From positions 1 to 64,000 of the forward strand of contig JAHJOG010000051.1 of the NCBI GenBank assembly GCA_018820395.1: 64,000 nt of DNA. The letters are read 5' to 3'. Shown here piece by piece: positions 1-10,512 of the stretch; the first letter of the stretch is position 1; every line of letters starts with the position of its first letter. The notes under the pieces were generated by a model. It was not told the DNA's origin, searched no databases, and was given only the letters and a program-made list of their open reading frames with translations. Source of the stretch: Gammaproteobacteria bacterium (GTDB lineage: Bacteria > Pseudomonadota > Gammaproteobacteria > Burkholderiales > Burkholderiaceae_C). The translations under genes were made by a program, and so were the position numbers.

Positions 1-1496
<1,496 letters not shown>

Positions 1497-1628
1497 AAAC
1501 GCCGCTTTGTGAGGTCGGGGAAAGCCGTCTGGGATCTGAGTGTGCGCCGCTCTGGGCGCGTCGCGTGGGCGAGTCTACCCTAGCTGTAATTATTAATTCA
1601 AACTGGCGAGTTGCGGTACATTTCGCGC

Positions 1629-2276
1629 ATGTCCGCCCTCACCCTCACGCCGCGCGCCTTGTACGAAGAGGTGGCGGAACTGCTTCGCCAGCGCATCTTC
1701 AACCGGGAGCTCGAGCCCGGCAGCTGGATCGACGAACTCAAGCTGGCAGACGAATACGGCATCAGCCGAACCCCCCTGCGCGAAGCGCTGAAAGTGCTGG
1801 CCGCCGAGGGCCTGGTGACCATGAAGGTGCGCCGTGGCGCCTATGTGACCGAGGTGTCGGACAAGGACCTGGCCGACGTCTACCACCTGCTGAGCCTGCT
1901 CGAAAGCGATGCGGCCGGCGTGGTGGCCGCCAGCGCGTCCGACGCCGAGCTGGCCGAGCTGGATGCCCTGCATGCCGAACTCGAGGCGTCTGCCGAGCCG
2001 GGGCACGTCGACCGCGAGCGATTCTTCGAGATCAACGAGCGCTTCCACATGCGCCTCCTGGCCGTCGCCGACAACCGCTGGCGCGATCAGATGGTGGCCG
2101 ATCTTCGCAAGGTGATGAAGCTCAACCGCCACAACTCGTTGCTGAAGTCCGGGCGCATCGCGGAGTCGCTGAAGGAACATCGCTCCGTGATGGCGGCCAT
2201 CCGTGCGCGGGACGCGGGGGCGGCGATGGCGCGGATGCGCGAACACTTCGCCAACGGCCTTGAGGCAGCCGGCTAG
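1629..2276 (+). CDS. GntR family transcriptional regulator (FadR/FCD type)
   Basis: N-terminal wHTH LYEEVAELLRQRIFNRELEPGSWIDELKLADEYGISRTPLREALKVLAAEGLV with an FCD-like C-terminal domain. ATG at 1629 preferred over TTG at 1611. Divergent from the mutase. Confidence 0.9.
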   Translation: MSALTLTPRALYEEVAELLRQRIFNRELEPGSWIDELKLADEYGISRTPLREALKVLAAEGLVTMKVRRGAYVTEVSDKDLADVYHLLSLLESDAAGVVAASASDAELAELDALHAELEASAEPGHVDRERFFEINERFHMRLLAVADNRWRDQMVADLRKVMKLNRHNSLLKSGRIAESLKEHRSVMAAIRARDAGAAMARMREHFANGLEAAG

Positions 2277-2292
2277 CTGACTCTGCAAGCAG

Positions 2293-3096
2293 TCAGTGGG
2301 TGCCGATCTCGGCGGTGATCTGGCGGGCGGTTTCGAGGAGGCGGGGAGCGACGTGTTCGATCATGGTTTCGCGGGGCAGGAGGTAGGCCGGGCCGCCGCA
2401 GCTGACGGCGTAGCGCTCGCCGCGAGGGCCGCGCAGCGGGAAACCGAGGGCGTGGATGTGGGGGTGCCATTCGCCGAAGGAGCTGCAGTAGCCGAGGCGC
2501 GCGTATTCCTCCAGCCCGGCGGCGAGGCGGCCTTCGAGCGCGGACCAGTTCTCGCCGCTGGCCTGGCGGATCTGGTCGAGCAGTTCGCGCTGTTCGCTGT
2601 CCGGCAGCGCGGCCAGGTAGGCGCGCCCGGCGGCCGAGGTGGCGATGGTCATGCGCGAGCCGACGTCGATGCGTGAGGTGATGAGTGCGGTGCGCGGGCG
2701 GATCGAATCGATGATCAGCATGTCGAGTTCATCGCGCACGCCCATGTGCACGCTGGCGCTCGCGAATTCGGCGAGCGCGGCCAGATGCGGTCGCGCCGCC
2801 GCGCGCAGGTCGAAGTTGCGCAGGAAGCGGTTGCTCAGGTCGAGCAGCGCCGGGCCCAGGCTGAAGCGCTCGGTCTCCATCGATTGCCGCAGGTAGCCAC
2901 TGCCCACCAGCGTGGCGGCCAGACGAGACACGGTGGCTTTCGGGATGCCGGTGGCCTCCGCCAATTCGCGGTTGCTCAGCGGACTGGCGGCCTCGCCGAT
3001 GGCCTTGAGCACGGACAGTCCGCGCGCCAGCGCGCTCACCTCCGCACCCGCCGCGGCCTCCGCCTTCACTTCTATTTTTTCAGAACGTTGTTTCAT
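2293..3096 (-). CDS. IclR family transcriptional regulator
   Basis: ALARGLSVLKAIGEAASPLSNRELAEATGIPKATVSRLAATLVGSGYLRQ wHTH plus IclR effector domain (RAYLAALPDSEQRELL). Confidence 0.92.
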   Translation of the reverse strand: MKQRSEKIEVKAEAAAGAEVSALARGLSVLKAIGEAASPLSNRELAEATGIPKATVSRLAATLVGSGYLRQSMETERFSLGPALLDLSNRFLRNFDLRAAARPHLAALAEFASASVHMGVRDELDMLIIDSIRPRTALITSRIDVGSRMTIATSAAGRAYLAALPDSEQRELLDQIRQASGENWSALEGRLAAGLEEYARLGYCSSFGEWHPHIHALGFPLRGPRGERYAVSCGGPAYLLPRETMIEHVAPRLLETARQITAEIGTH

Positions 3097-3098
3097 TA
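3078..3098. promoter_or_regulatory. Candidate IclR operator copy 1, overlapping the iclR start codon
   Basis: TTTCAGAACGTTGTTTCATTA; 19/21 identical to the 3141-3161 site, same orientation, start-to-start distance 63 bp. Confidence 0.55.
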
Positions 3099-3113
3099 TT
3101 CAGCCAAAAACGG

Positions 3114-3141
3114 TTGACGCTCTGCCTCAGGCCTGTATTAT
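3114..3141 (+). promoter_or_regulatory. Predicted sigma70 promoter for the Bug/dioxygenase genes
   Basis: TTGACG (3114-3119), 16-nt spacer, TATTAT (3136-3141), upstream of the CDS at 3169. Confidence 0.6.
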
Positions 3142-3161
3142 TTCGGAACGTTGTTCCATTA
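3141..3161. promoter_or_regulatory. Candidate IclR operator copy 2, containing palindrome GGAAC-GTT-GTTCC
   Basis: TTTCGGAACGTTGTTCCATTA; perfect inverted repeat GGAAC N3 GTTCC at 3145-3157, immediately downstream of the -10 box. Confidence 0.65.
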
Positions 3162-3168
3162 AAACACC

Positions 3169-4155
3169 ATGACGAGACATTTCACATCTTCACTCCGCCG
3201 CGCCATCGTTCTCGGCGCCTGTCTGGCCACCGGCCTCGGTACCTTCGGCGGCGCCTCGGCGCAGGATTTTCCCAAGGGCCCGGTCAAGATCATCATTCCA
3301 TTCGCGCCCGGCGGGCCGACCGACACCGTCGGCCGCCTGATCGGTCAGAAGCTGCAAGAAGTCTGGGGGCAGCCGGTCATCATCGACTACAAGCCGGGCG
3401 CCGGCACCGCGATCGGTGCCGACTTCGTCGCCAAGTCGAACCCGGACGGGCAAACCATCGGCATGGTGAATTCGTCCTTCGCGGTCAATCCGTCGCTGCG
3501 CAAGAGCCTGCCCTACGACACGACCAAGGACCTTTCGGGCATCACGCAGATCGCCAACCTGCAGCTCGCCATCGTCGCGCGGCCCGACGCGCCCTTCAAC
3601 ACGCTGCCCGAACTCATCGCCTACGCGAAGAAGAATCCCGGCAAGCTGACCTACGGCACGCCGGGCGCCGGCAGCACCACGCACCTCGGCGCCGAACTGC
3701 TCAAGCGCGAAGCCGGCTTCGACATGCTCCACTCGCCCTTCAAGGGCAGCGCGCCGGCCCATACCGAACTCATGGGCGGACGGATCGATCTCGTGGTCGA
3801 CCCGTTTCTGTCGATCCTTCCCTACGTGAAGGCGGGCCGCATGAAGATGATCGCCACGATGGGCGAAAAGCGCGTGGAAGGCTTCGACTACCCGACGGTC
3901 GGCGAGACCATCCCCGGCTTCCACGTCAACGCGCTGCTCGGCTTCGTCGCGCCGCACGGCACGCCGCGCGCGGTGGTCGAGAAGATCCAGCGCGACACCG
4001 CCAAGGTGCTCAGCGACCCGCAACTGCGCAAGCGCATCGAGGAACAGGGCATGAGCGTGGTCACGTCCAAGCCCGAGCAGTTCGATGCGTTCATCCAGTC
4101 GGAGATCACGCGCTGGGGTCGGATCATCAAGGAATCGGGCATTCAGGCCGAGTGA
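3169..4155 (+). CDS. Bug/TctC-family tripartite tricarboxylate transporter substrate-binding protein
   Basis: Signal peptide, then FPKGPVKIIIPFAPGGPTDTVGRLIGQKL...PVIIDYKPGAGTAIGADFVAKSNPDG, hallmark of the Bug family. No tctA/tctB adjacent. Confidence 0.93.
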   Translation: MTRHFTSSLRRAIVLGACLATGLGTFGGASAQDFPKGPVKIIIPFAPGGPTDTVGRLIGQKLQEVWGQPVIIDYKPGAGTAIGADFVAKSNPDGQTIGMVNSSFAVNPSLRKSLPYDTTKDLSGITQIANLQLAIVARPDAPFNTLPELIAYAKKNPGKLTYGTPGAGSTTHLGAELLKREAGFDMLHSPFKGSAPAHTELMGGRIDLVVDPFLSILPYVKAGRMKMIATMGEKRVEGFDYPTVGETIPGFHVNALLGFVAPHGTPRAVVEKIQRDTAKVLSDPQLRKRIEEQGMSVVTSKPEQFDAFIQSEITRWGRIIKESGIQAE

Positions 4156-4222
4156 GCCTGAAGCCCGCCGCTGCGCAAACCTTCTCCCATCCCGCGAACC
4201 CATTTTTCGTCCGAGTGCCGCC

Positions 4223-5101
4223 ATGTCATTGACCCTCCAGCCGCTCCACCCGCTCTTTGCTGCCGAAGCCAGCGGCATCGATCTCGCCCGTCCGTTGTCC
4301 GACGCGGACCTGAAGCAGATCAATGCCGCCATGAACCAGTACGCGGTGCTGGTCTGGCGCGGGCAGCCGCTGTCGGGCCAGCAGCAGATCGATCTCACCA
4401 AGGCCTTCGGCCCGCTCGATCTCGGCCTCAAGAAGGTCTTCAAGCGCAAGGAGCGGTTGGAAGACGAGCATCTCATCGACATCTCCAACGTCGATGCCGA
4501 AGGCCAGGTCGCGCGCCGCGACTCGCCCAAGAACCTGTCCAACTTTGCCAACCAGCTGTGGCACAGCGACAGCTCGTTCCAAGACCCGCGTGCCGCCTAC
4601 TCGATGCTTCATGCCGTGGTGCTGCCGAGCTGGGGCGGCACGACCGAGTTCGCCGATCTGCGCGCTGCCTACGACGCGCTGCCCGAGCGCACGCGCGGTG
4701 AAATCGAGAGCCTCAGCGCCGAGCACTACGCGCTGCACACCCGCATCCTGCTCGGCGACGAGGCCTACACCGACGACCAGAAAAAGGCGATCCCGCCCGC
4801 CGTATGGCCGCTGGTGCAAACCCATCCGGGGTCCGGACGAAAACTGCTCTTCGTCGGCGTGCATGCGCGCGAAATCATCGGTTGGCCCACGGCCGAGGCG
4901 CGCATCTACCTGTCCGACCTGCTGGAGCACGCCACGCAGCGTGAATTCGTCTACCGCCACGAATGGCAGGTGGGCGACCTCGTGATGTGGGACAACCGCA
5001 GCACGCTGCACCGCGGCCGCCGCTACGACATCGCCGAGCGGCGCGAACTGCGGCGCACCACCATCGAGGACGTGCCCGAGGCACGGTTGATGGCGGCCTG
5101 A
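4223..5101 (+). CDS. TauD/TfdA-family Fe(II)/alpha-ketoglutarate-dependent dioxygenase
   Basis: LWHSDSSF (HxD) and MWDNRSTLHRGRRYD (distal His and Arg) motifs. ATG at 4223. Confidence 0.9.
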   Translation: MSLTLQPLHPLFAAEASGIDLARPLSDADLKQINAAMNQYAVLVWRGQPLSGQQQIDLTKAFGPLDLGLKKVFKRKERLEDEHLIDISNVDAEGQVARRDSPKNLSNFANQLWHSDSSFQDPRAAYSMLHAVVLPSWGGTTEFADLRAAYDALPERTRGEIESLSAEHYALHTRILLGDEAYTDDQKKAIPPAVWPLVQTHPGSGRKLLFVGVHAREIIGWPTAEARIYLSDLLEHATQREFVYRHEWQVGDLVMWDNRSTLHRGRRYDIAERRELRRTTIEDVPEARLMAA

Positions 5102-5165
5102 GGCTGCGGCCGCTTCGGCGGTCTATCGAGCCGCCTGAAGCTCCGCGCTCAGGCCCCTGCGGTGC

Positions 5166-6153
5166 TCAGGCAGCCTGCGCCTGTGGCGCGTGCGCGATGG
5201 CCATCACTTCGTGCGGCGGCAGGGCCTTCAACTGGTGGTCGCTCCACACCTGCCGCCAGCGGCGCGCGCCCGCCAGACCGTGGCGCAGCCCCAGCATGTG
5301 TCGCGCGATGGTCGGCCACCCGGTGCCATGCTCCGCGGCCTCGCGCACCATGTAGTCGCACATCGCGATCTCCACCTCTTCGCGCGTGAGATTGCTCGGC
5401 GCTTCGCCGAAGAAGCACTCGTCCCACCGGCTCAGCCACCACGGGTTGTGATACGCCTCGCGGCCGACCATCACGCCGTCCAGCAGGCGCAGATGCTGCG
5501 TCACCTGCTCGTCGCGCGTGAAGCCGCCATTGATCGAAAAGCGCAGGTGCGGAAAATCGTGCTTGAGGCGATGCACCTGCTCGTAACGCAGCGGCGGCAC
5601 TTCGCGGTTCTGCTTGGGCGACAGGCCCTTCAACCACGCATTGCGCGCATGCACGATGAAGGTCTTGCAGCCCGCCTCGCTCACCGCTCCCACGAAGTCG
5701 CGCACGAACTCATAGCTCTCGGACTTGTCGATGCCGATCCGATGCTTGACCGTGACCGGCACCGCGACCGCGTCCACCATCGCCTTCACGCAGTCGGCCA
5801 CCAGGGCCGGCTCCCTGCATCAGGCAGGCACCGAACGCCCCGCGCTGCACCCGCTCGCTCGGGCACCCGCAATTGAGATTGATCTCGTCATAGCCCCACT
5901 GCTCCCCCAGGCGCGCGCAATGCGCCAGGTCCGCCGGCTCGCTTCCGCCCAACTGCAGGGCCACCGGATGTTCCTCGGCGTTGAAGCGCAGATGCCGCGG
6001 CACGTCGCCATGCACCAACGCGCCGGTCGTCACCATCTCGGTGTAGAGCAAGGCGCGGCGCGTCAAGAGACGATGGAAGAAGCGGCAGTGGCGGTCGGTC
6101 CAATCCATCATGGGGGCCACCGACACCCTGTCCGCATCACTCGCTGATTTCAT
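5166..6153 (-). CDS. dusA: tRNA-dihydrouridine(20/20a) synthase DusA, interrupted by a single-nucleotide frameshift near 5813-5821
   Basis: Two reverse frames join to one Dus[51 protein letters not shown]...[21 protein letters not shown] | [30 protein letters not shown].... Removing one base restores the frame. Confidence 0.88.
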
Positions 6154-6305
6154 TGTCTTTCTGGTTGAGGGTCGAAGGAAAACATCGCGCGCGCAGAGCA
6201 TACCGGGCAGACCCGACGACGCCTTCTCCTACATCACGCTGGATGAAATTCCAGCTTTTTCGGGCATGTCGATTCCTTAACAATCATCGCGAATCCGGAG
6301 GCGTC

Positions 6306-6680
6306 GTGAAAACTTTTCCCATCGCTGTGGCCTGTCTGTCGGTCGTCCTGTCCACCGCGGCGCTTGCGCAGCGGCCCTATCCTCCTTACCCGTACCCCTA
6401 TCAGCCACCGCCTCGGCGCGACAACAGCGGCGACAAGGCGGCAGCCGCGGTCGCCGCCATCGCCATTGGCGGGGTGATCGCCGCCGCGATCGCGCGCAAC
6501 CGGGAACAGCACCAGTACCAGCAGTATGGCTACGGACCGGCCCCCTACCCGCCGCCGCCGCCACCCAACGCCGGGAGCTTCGCGCCTGCACCGAACGTCG
6601 TGTGCGTGAACGCCCAGCGCGCATGCTTCGACAACATGGCCTATTCGGCCTATTGGACCTCGCGGGTCTTTCCGTACTGA
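6306..6680 (+). CDS. Hypothetical secreted Pro/Tyr-rich protein
   Basis: GTG start at 6306; signal peptide MKTFPIAVACLSVVLSTAALAQ, then RPYPPYPYPYQPPP and a Gly/Ala hydrophobic segment. Confidence 0.6.
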   Translation: MKTFPIAVACLSVVLSTAALAQRPYPPYPYPYQPPPRRDNSGDKAAAAVAAIAIGGVIAAAIARNREQHQYQQYGYGPAPYPPPPPPNAGSFAPAPNVVCVNAQRACFDNMAYSAYWTSRVFPY

Positions 6681-6688
6681 GGCAGCCC

Positions 6689-7243
6689 ATGAAACGCATC
6701 GTCTGTCTCGCTCCCCTCCTCGCCCTGCTCGCAGCCTGCACCACGCCGCCCAACGGCGCGCCGGTGGCTGGGGGCGCTGCAGCCACGCCACCGGCACAGG
6801 CCGGGGCCATGCCGCCGCCGCCCTCCGCGCCTGTGCCATCCGCCGACATGGCGCACAGCCAGGTCGGCAAGGCCGAGGTCATGAAGGTGCTGACCGAAAC
6901 CATGAAGCCCTGGTGGAGTCCCGTGCAGCAGGGACTGATGCTGTACCTCGGCTACTACAGTGCGGCCTCGGCCATGTGCGACACGCTGGAAATCGACAAG
7001 GCGAAGGTCGACACGCTCGTGCGCACCAAGTTCCTGCAGCCGCAGGGCAGCAGGCCCAAAAGCAAGGGGCCGGCGACGCCGAGCGAGCTGGGCTTTCGCA
7101 AGGACGTGTTCCTCATGCACCTCGGCATGGTGACCGGCGCGGTGATGGGATCGCACCGCGCCGACATTCCGGGCTTCTGTGCGGACGCGACGGCGCTCAA
7201 GGTCAAGGTGCCCGGCGCTTCGAACCTCTTCAAGACGAACTAG
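6689..7243 (+). CDS. Hypothetical lipoprotein
   Basis: Lipobox MKRIVCLAPLLALLAACTTPP; ATG at 6689 follows the previous stop closely. Confidence 0.65.
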   Translation: MKRIVCLAPLLALLAACTTPPNGAPVAGGAAATPPAQAGAMPPPPSAPVPSADMAHSQVGKAEVMKVLTETMKPWWSPVQQGLMLYLGYYSAASAMCDTLEIDKAKVDTLVRTKFLQPQGSRPKSKGPATPSELGFRKDVFLMHLGMVTGAVMGSHRADIPGFCADATALKVKVPGASNLFKTN

Positions 7244-7255
7244 GAAAAGTCACCC

Positions 7256-7549
7256 GTGCGAGCCCTCCTGATCGCAGCAGCCCTCGTCGCCAGCGGGACT
7301 GCCACCGCCGCCATCCCTTTGCTGAACTACACCTGCCCCGGCAAGCTGGAAGTGCACGCCGACGCCGGTGGGCCAGTCTTCATCAACGGCAAGAAGACCC
7401 AACTCAAGCGCTTCAACGACAACTACTACGAGGCGCGTGGCGCCGGTGTGACGGTGAGCATCGCCATCAACGCCGACGGCACGCCTGCGGTCTCCTACAC
7501 CGGACCCAAGCGCGCCAATGGAATCTGCCAGGCTTCCGGCAGCCGCTAG
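7256..7549 (+). CDS. Hypothetical secreted protein
   Basis: GTG start; signal peptide MRALLIAAALVASGTATAA followed by a small Cys-containing domain. Confidence 0.55.
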   Translation: MRALLIAAALVASGTATAAIPLLNYTCPGKLEVHADAGGPVFINGKKTQLKRFNDNYYEARGAGVTVSIAINADGTPAVSYTGPKRANGICQASGSR

Positions 7550-7591
7550 GCGACGGCTCGCGGGCTCTGCAACCCATCGAGAAGGACCTCC

Positions 7592-8389
7592 ATGGCGGTA
7601 CCGCGCGGAGCCGGCGAAGTCGGCGTGATCTCGCCCCCTCTGGCGGCGCATGACCGCATCGCCTGGCTGGAATACCGCGGCAGCGACTTCCCGTTCTACA
7701 ACGCGCGGCCGACGCTCGTCACGGCGCTGCAATGGGCGTTCGTGTTGGCCGCAGTGGTTCTGGGCTTTGGGCTCCTGACGACGCCGCTGCTGACGCCCAC
7801 GGGGCGCGCGGCGCCCTATCTGGCCGCCATCCTGTTTCCGCTCGTGCCGCTGGCCGCTCTCGCGATCGTGGCCCGGGCGCACTGGAAGGCGATCTTCTCT
7901 CGCGTCGGCCTGCGCGACGTGAAGTGGATGCTGTTGATCGCGCTGCTCAACATCGTCGTGACTGTTTGCGTCGCGCTCGCTCTCAATCAGGCCGGGACGC
8001 TGAACGCGAATGCCGCCGTCGCAGGTCTCAAGGATCTTCCGGTCGCCGACCGCGTGCTCTTCTTCGCTCGCACCGCGCCCCAACTTCTGGGCGAGGAGCT
8101 GGTCACGATCCTCCCCTTCCTGGCCGTGCTCTATCTGCTGTCGGCCAAGGCCGGCCTGTCGAGACGCCAAGCCATCCTGGGAGCCTGGCTGGTGTCCGCC
8201 GCATGGTTTGCGGCGCTGCACCTGCCGACCTACGGCTGGAACTTCGTGCAGTGCTTCGTCGTGATCGGCAGCGCGCGGCTCGTACTGAGCCTCGCCTACA
8301 TCATGACGAAGAACGTCTGGGTGTCGACCGGCGCGCACATCGTCAACGACTGGACGCTGTTCGTGGTTTTCCTGTTGCTGGCGGCGTAG
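7592..8389 (+). CDS. CPBP family intramembrane (CAAX-like) metalloprotease
   Basis: Multi-TM protein with GEELVTILPFLAVL, AAWFAALHLPTY and HIVNDWTLF motifs matching the EExxxR-like/FxxxH/HxxxN pattern. Confidence 0.75.
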   Translation: MAVPRGAGEVGVISPPLAAHDRIAWLEYRGSDFPFYNARPTLVTALQWAFVLAAVVLGFGLLTTPLLTPTGRAAPYLAAILFPLVPLAALAIVARAHWKAIFSRVGLRDVKWMLLIALLNIVVTVCVALALNQAGTLNANAAVAGLKDLPVADRVLFFARTAPQLLGEELVTILPFLAVLYLLSAKAGLSRRQAILGAWLVSAAWFAALHLPTYGWNFVQCFVVIGSARLVLSLAYIMTKNVWVSTGAHIVNDWTLFVVFLLLAA

Positions 8390-8424
8390 CTATCGGCCGC
8401 ACTTGCAGATGCAAGATTGAATCT

Positions 8425-10347
8425 TCAATTTGCAGAGGCCGACCCCACCACGCTCCTGATCTGCTGCAGCGTGGCCGGATCGTCCAGCGTCGTCAGGTCT
8501 CCCGGATCGCGCCCTTCGCAGACCGCCTGGATCGCCCGGCGCAGCAGCTTGCCGCTGCGGGTCTTGGGCAGCACGCCAACGAAGCGCACGCGGGCCGGCC
8601 GGGCGAGCGCACCCAGTTCGTCGGCCACGCGCTTCATGATCTCGCCTTCGAGCACCAGGGCCTGGTCGGCTTCGGTGAGCACCGCCGAGTTGCGCGGCAC
8701 CGCGAAGGCCATCGCTACCTGGCCCTTCAGACCATCGGCGACGCCGACCACCGCGACCTCGGCCACACCGGCATGGCCGGAGATGCTTTCTTCGATCTCG
8801 CGCGTGCCGAGCCGGTGCCCGGCGACGTTGATGACGTCGTCGGTGCGGCCGAGGATGTAGTAGTAGCCGTCCGCATCGCGGATGCCCCAGTCGAAGGTGG
8901 AATACACGCTGCGCCCCGGCACGGTCTGCCAGTAGGTGGACACGTAGCGGGCGTCGTCGCCCCACACGGTCTGCATGAAGCCGGGTGGCGTGGGCCCGTC
9001 GATCACCACCACGCCCTTCTCGCCGGGGGCGGTGAGTTCTTCGCCCGTAGTCTCGTGGACGATCATGACCTTGAAGCCGTACATCGGCACGCCGGGGCTG
9101 CCGAACTTGCTGGCCTTCTTCTCCACGCCGTTGGCGATGGTGATGATCGGCCAGCCCGATTCGGTCTGCCAGTAGTTGTCGATGATCGGCACGCCGAGGC
9201 CTTCGCTGATCCACGAAGCGGTCGGCTCGTCGAGCGGCTCCCCCGCGAGGAACAGGGCGCGCAGGGTCGACAGGTCGTGCTTTCGCAAGAGCGCCGGGTC
9301 CTGCTTCTTGAGCACGCGCACCGCGGTCGGCGCGCTGAACATCACCGTCACCTTGTACTTCTCGACGAGCTCCCACCAGATCGCGCCATTGGGCTGACCG
9401 TCGAGCCCCTGGGTCGGCAGACCTTCGTAGACGATGCTCGCCATACCGGCGATCAGCGGCCCGTAGACGATGTAGCAATGCCCCACGACCCAGCCGATGT
9501 CGCTGGTGCAGAAGTAGGTTTCGCCGGGCCGGCCGTCGAAGATGTGCTTCATGCTCGCGGCCAGAGCGACTGCGTAGCCGCCGGTGTCGCGCTGCACGCC
9601 CTTGGGTTTGCCGGTGGTGCCGCTGGTGTAGATGGTGTAGCTGACATCGGTCGCGTCGAGCCATTCGCAGGGCACGTCGGCGCCGGCATGCCGCTCGAGC
9701 ACGACGCTCGCCAGGTGGTCGCGGCCCTCGACGAGCGCCATGGGTGCCAGGCCGCGGTCGAAGAGCAGGACCGCGCCGGGCTTGTGAGCGGCGAGGCGAA
9801 TGGCCTCGTCCAGCAGCGGCTTGTAGGCCAGCACTTTGCCGCCGCGCGATCCGGCGTCGGCACTGACGATGACCTTGGGCGTCGCGTCTTCGATGCGCGA
9901 GGCCAGCGAGCCGCTGGCGAAGCCGCCGAACACCACGCAGTGGATGGCACCGATGCGCGCGCAAGCGAGCATGGTGATCACCGCCTCGGCGATCATCGGC
10001 ATGTAGATCAGCACCCGGTCGCCCTTGCCGACCCCGATAGCGAGCAGCGCGGCGGCCATGCGCTGCACTTCCGCATGCAGCTGGGCAAAGGTGTAGATGC
10101 GCTCGCTGCAGGTTTCTGTGGAGACCGCGATCAACGCCGTCTGATCGCCGCGCGTGGCCAGATGGCGGTCGATGGCGTTGTGGCACAGGTTGGTGCGGCC
10201 GCCGGCGAACCAGCGCACGAAGGGCGGACGACTGTCGTCGAGCACCTGCGTGGGTGGCGTCTGCCAGTCGATGAGTCGGGCCTGCTCGGCCCAGAATTCG
10301 TTCGGCTCCTCGATGGAGCGGCGATAGAAATCGACGTAGTTCGTCAT
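8425..10347 (-). CDS. prpE: Propionate--CoA ligase (acetyl-CoA synthetase family)
   Basis: MTNYVDFYRRSIEEPNEFWAEQARLIDWQTPPTQVLDDSRPPFVRWFAGGRTNLCHNAIDRHL..., YTSGTTGKPKGVQRDTGGY, RSGKLLRRAI. Confidence 0.88.
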   Translation of the reverse strand: MTNYVDFYRRSIEEPNEFWAEQARLIDWQTPPTQVLDDSRPPFVRWFAGGRTNLCHNAIDRHLATRGDQTALIAVSTETCSERIYTFAQLHAEVQRMAAALLAIGVGKGDRVLIYMPMIAEAVITMLACARIGAIHCVVFGGFASGSLASRIEDATPKVIVSADAGSRGGKVLAYKPLLDEAIRLAAHKPGAVLLFDRGLAPMALVEGRDHLASVVLERHAGADVPCEWLDATDVSYTIYTSGTTGKPKGVQRDTGGYAVALAASMKHIFDGRPGETYFCTSDIGWVVGHCYIVYGPLIAGMASIVYEGLPTQGLDGQPNGAIWWELVEKYKVTVMFSAPTAVRVLKKQDPALLRKHDLSTLRALFLAGEPLDEPTASWISEGLGVPIIDNYWQTESGWPIITIANGVEKKASKFGSPGVPMYGFKVMIVHETTGEELTAPGEKGVVVIDGPTPPGFMQTVWGDDARYVSTYWQTVPGRSVYSTFDWGIRDADGYYYILGRTDDVINVAGHRLGTREIEESISGHAGVAEVAVVGVADGLKGQVAMAFAVPRNSAVLTEADQALVLEGEIMKRVADELGALARPARVRFVGVLPKTRSGKLLRRAIQAVCEGRDPGDLTTLDDPATLQQIRSVVGSASAN

Positions 10348-10512
10348 GGACAAGTCTCTGTGGCTGAGGGCGGCATCAAGCCGTCCGTCGATTCTGGGCC
10401 AGGGAGGGACCTCATGGACTCCGGACAACCACTGGCTCGGCCGGTCTGGATGGCACCCGTACCGGCCCACACCGACCCCGCCAACCGGCGCGCCGTGCGC
10501 GCTGCCCGAGCG

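Noticed and set aside
5114-5139. Bidirectional terminator between the dioxygenase and dusA
   Set aside because: Inverted repeat TTCGGCGG...CCGCCTGAA exists but lacks a U-run on either strand; insufficient for a feature call.
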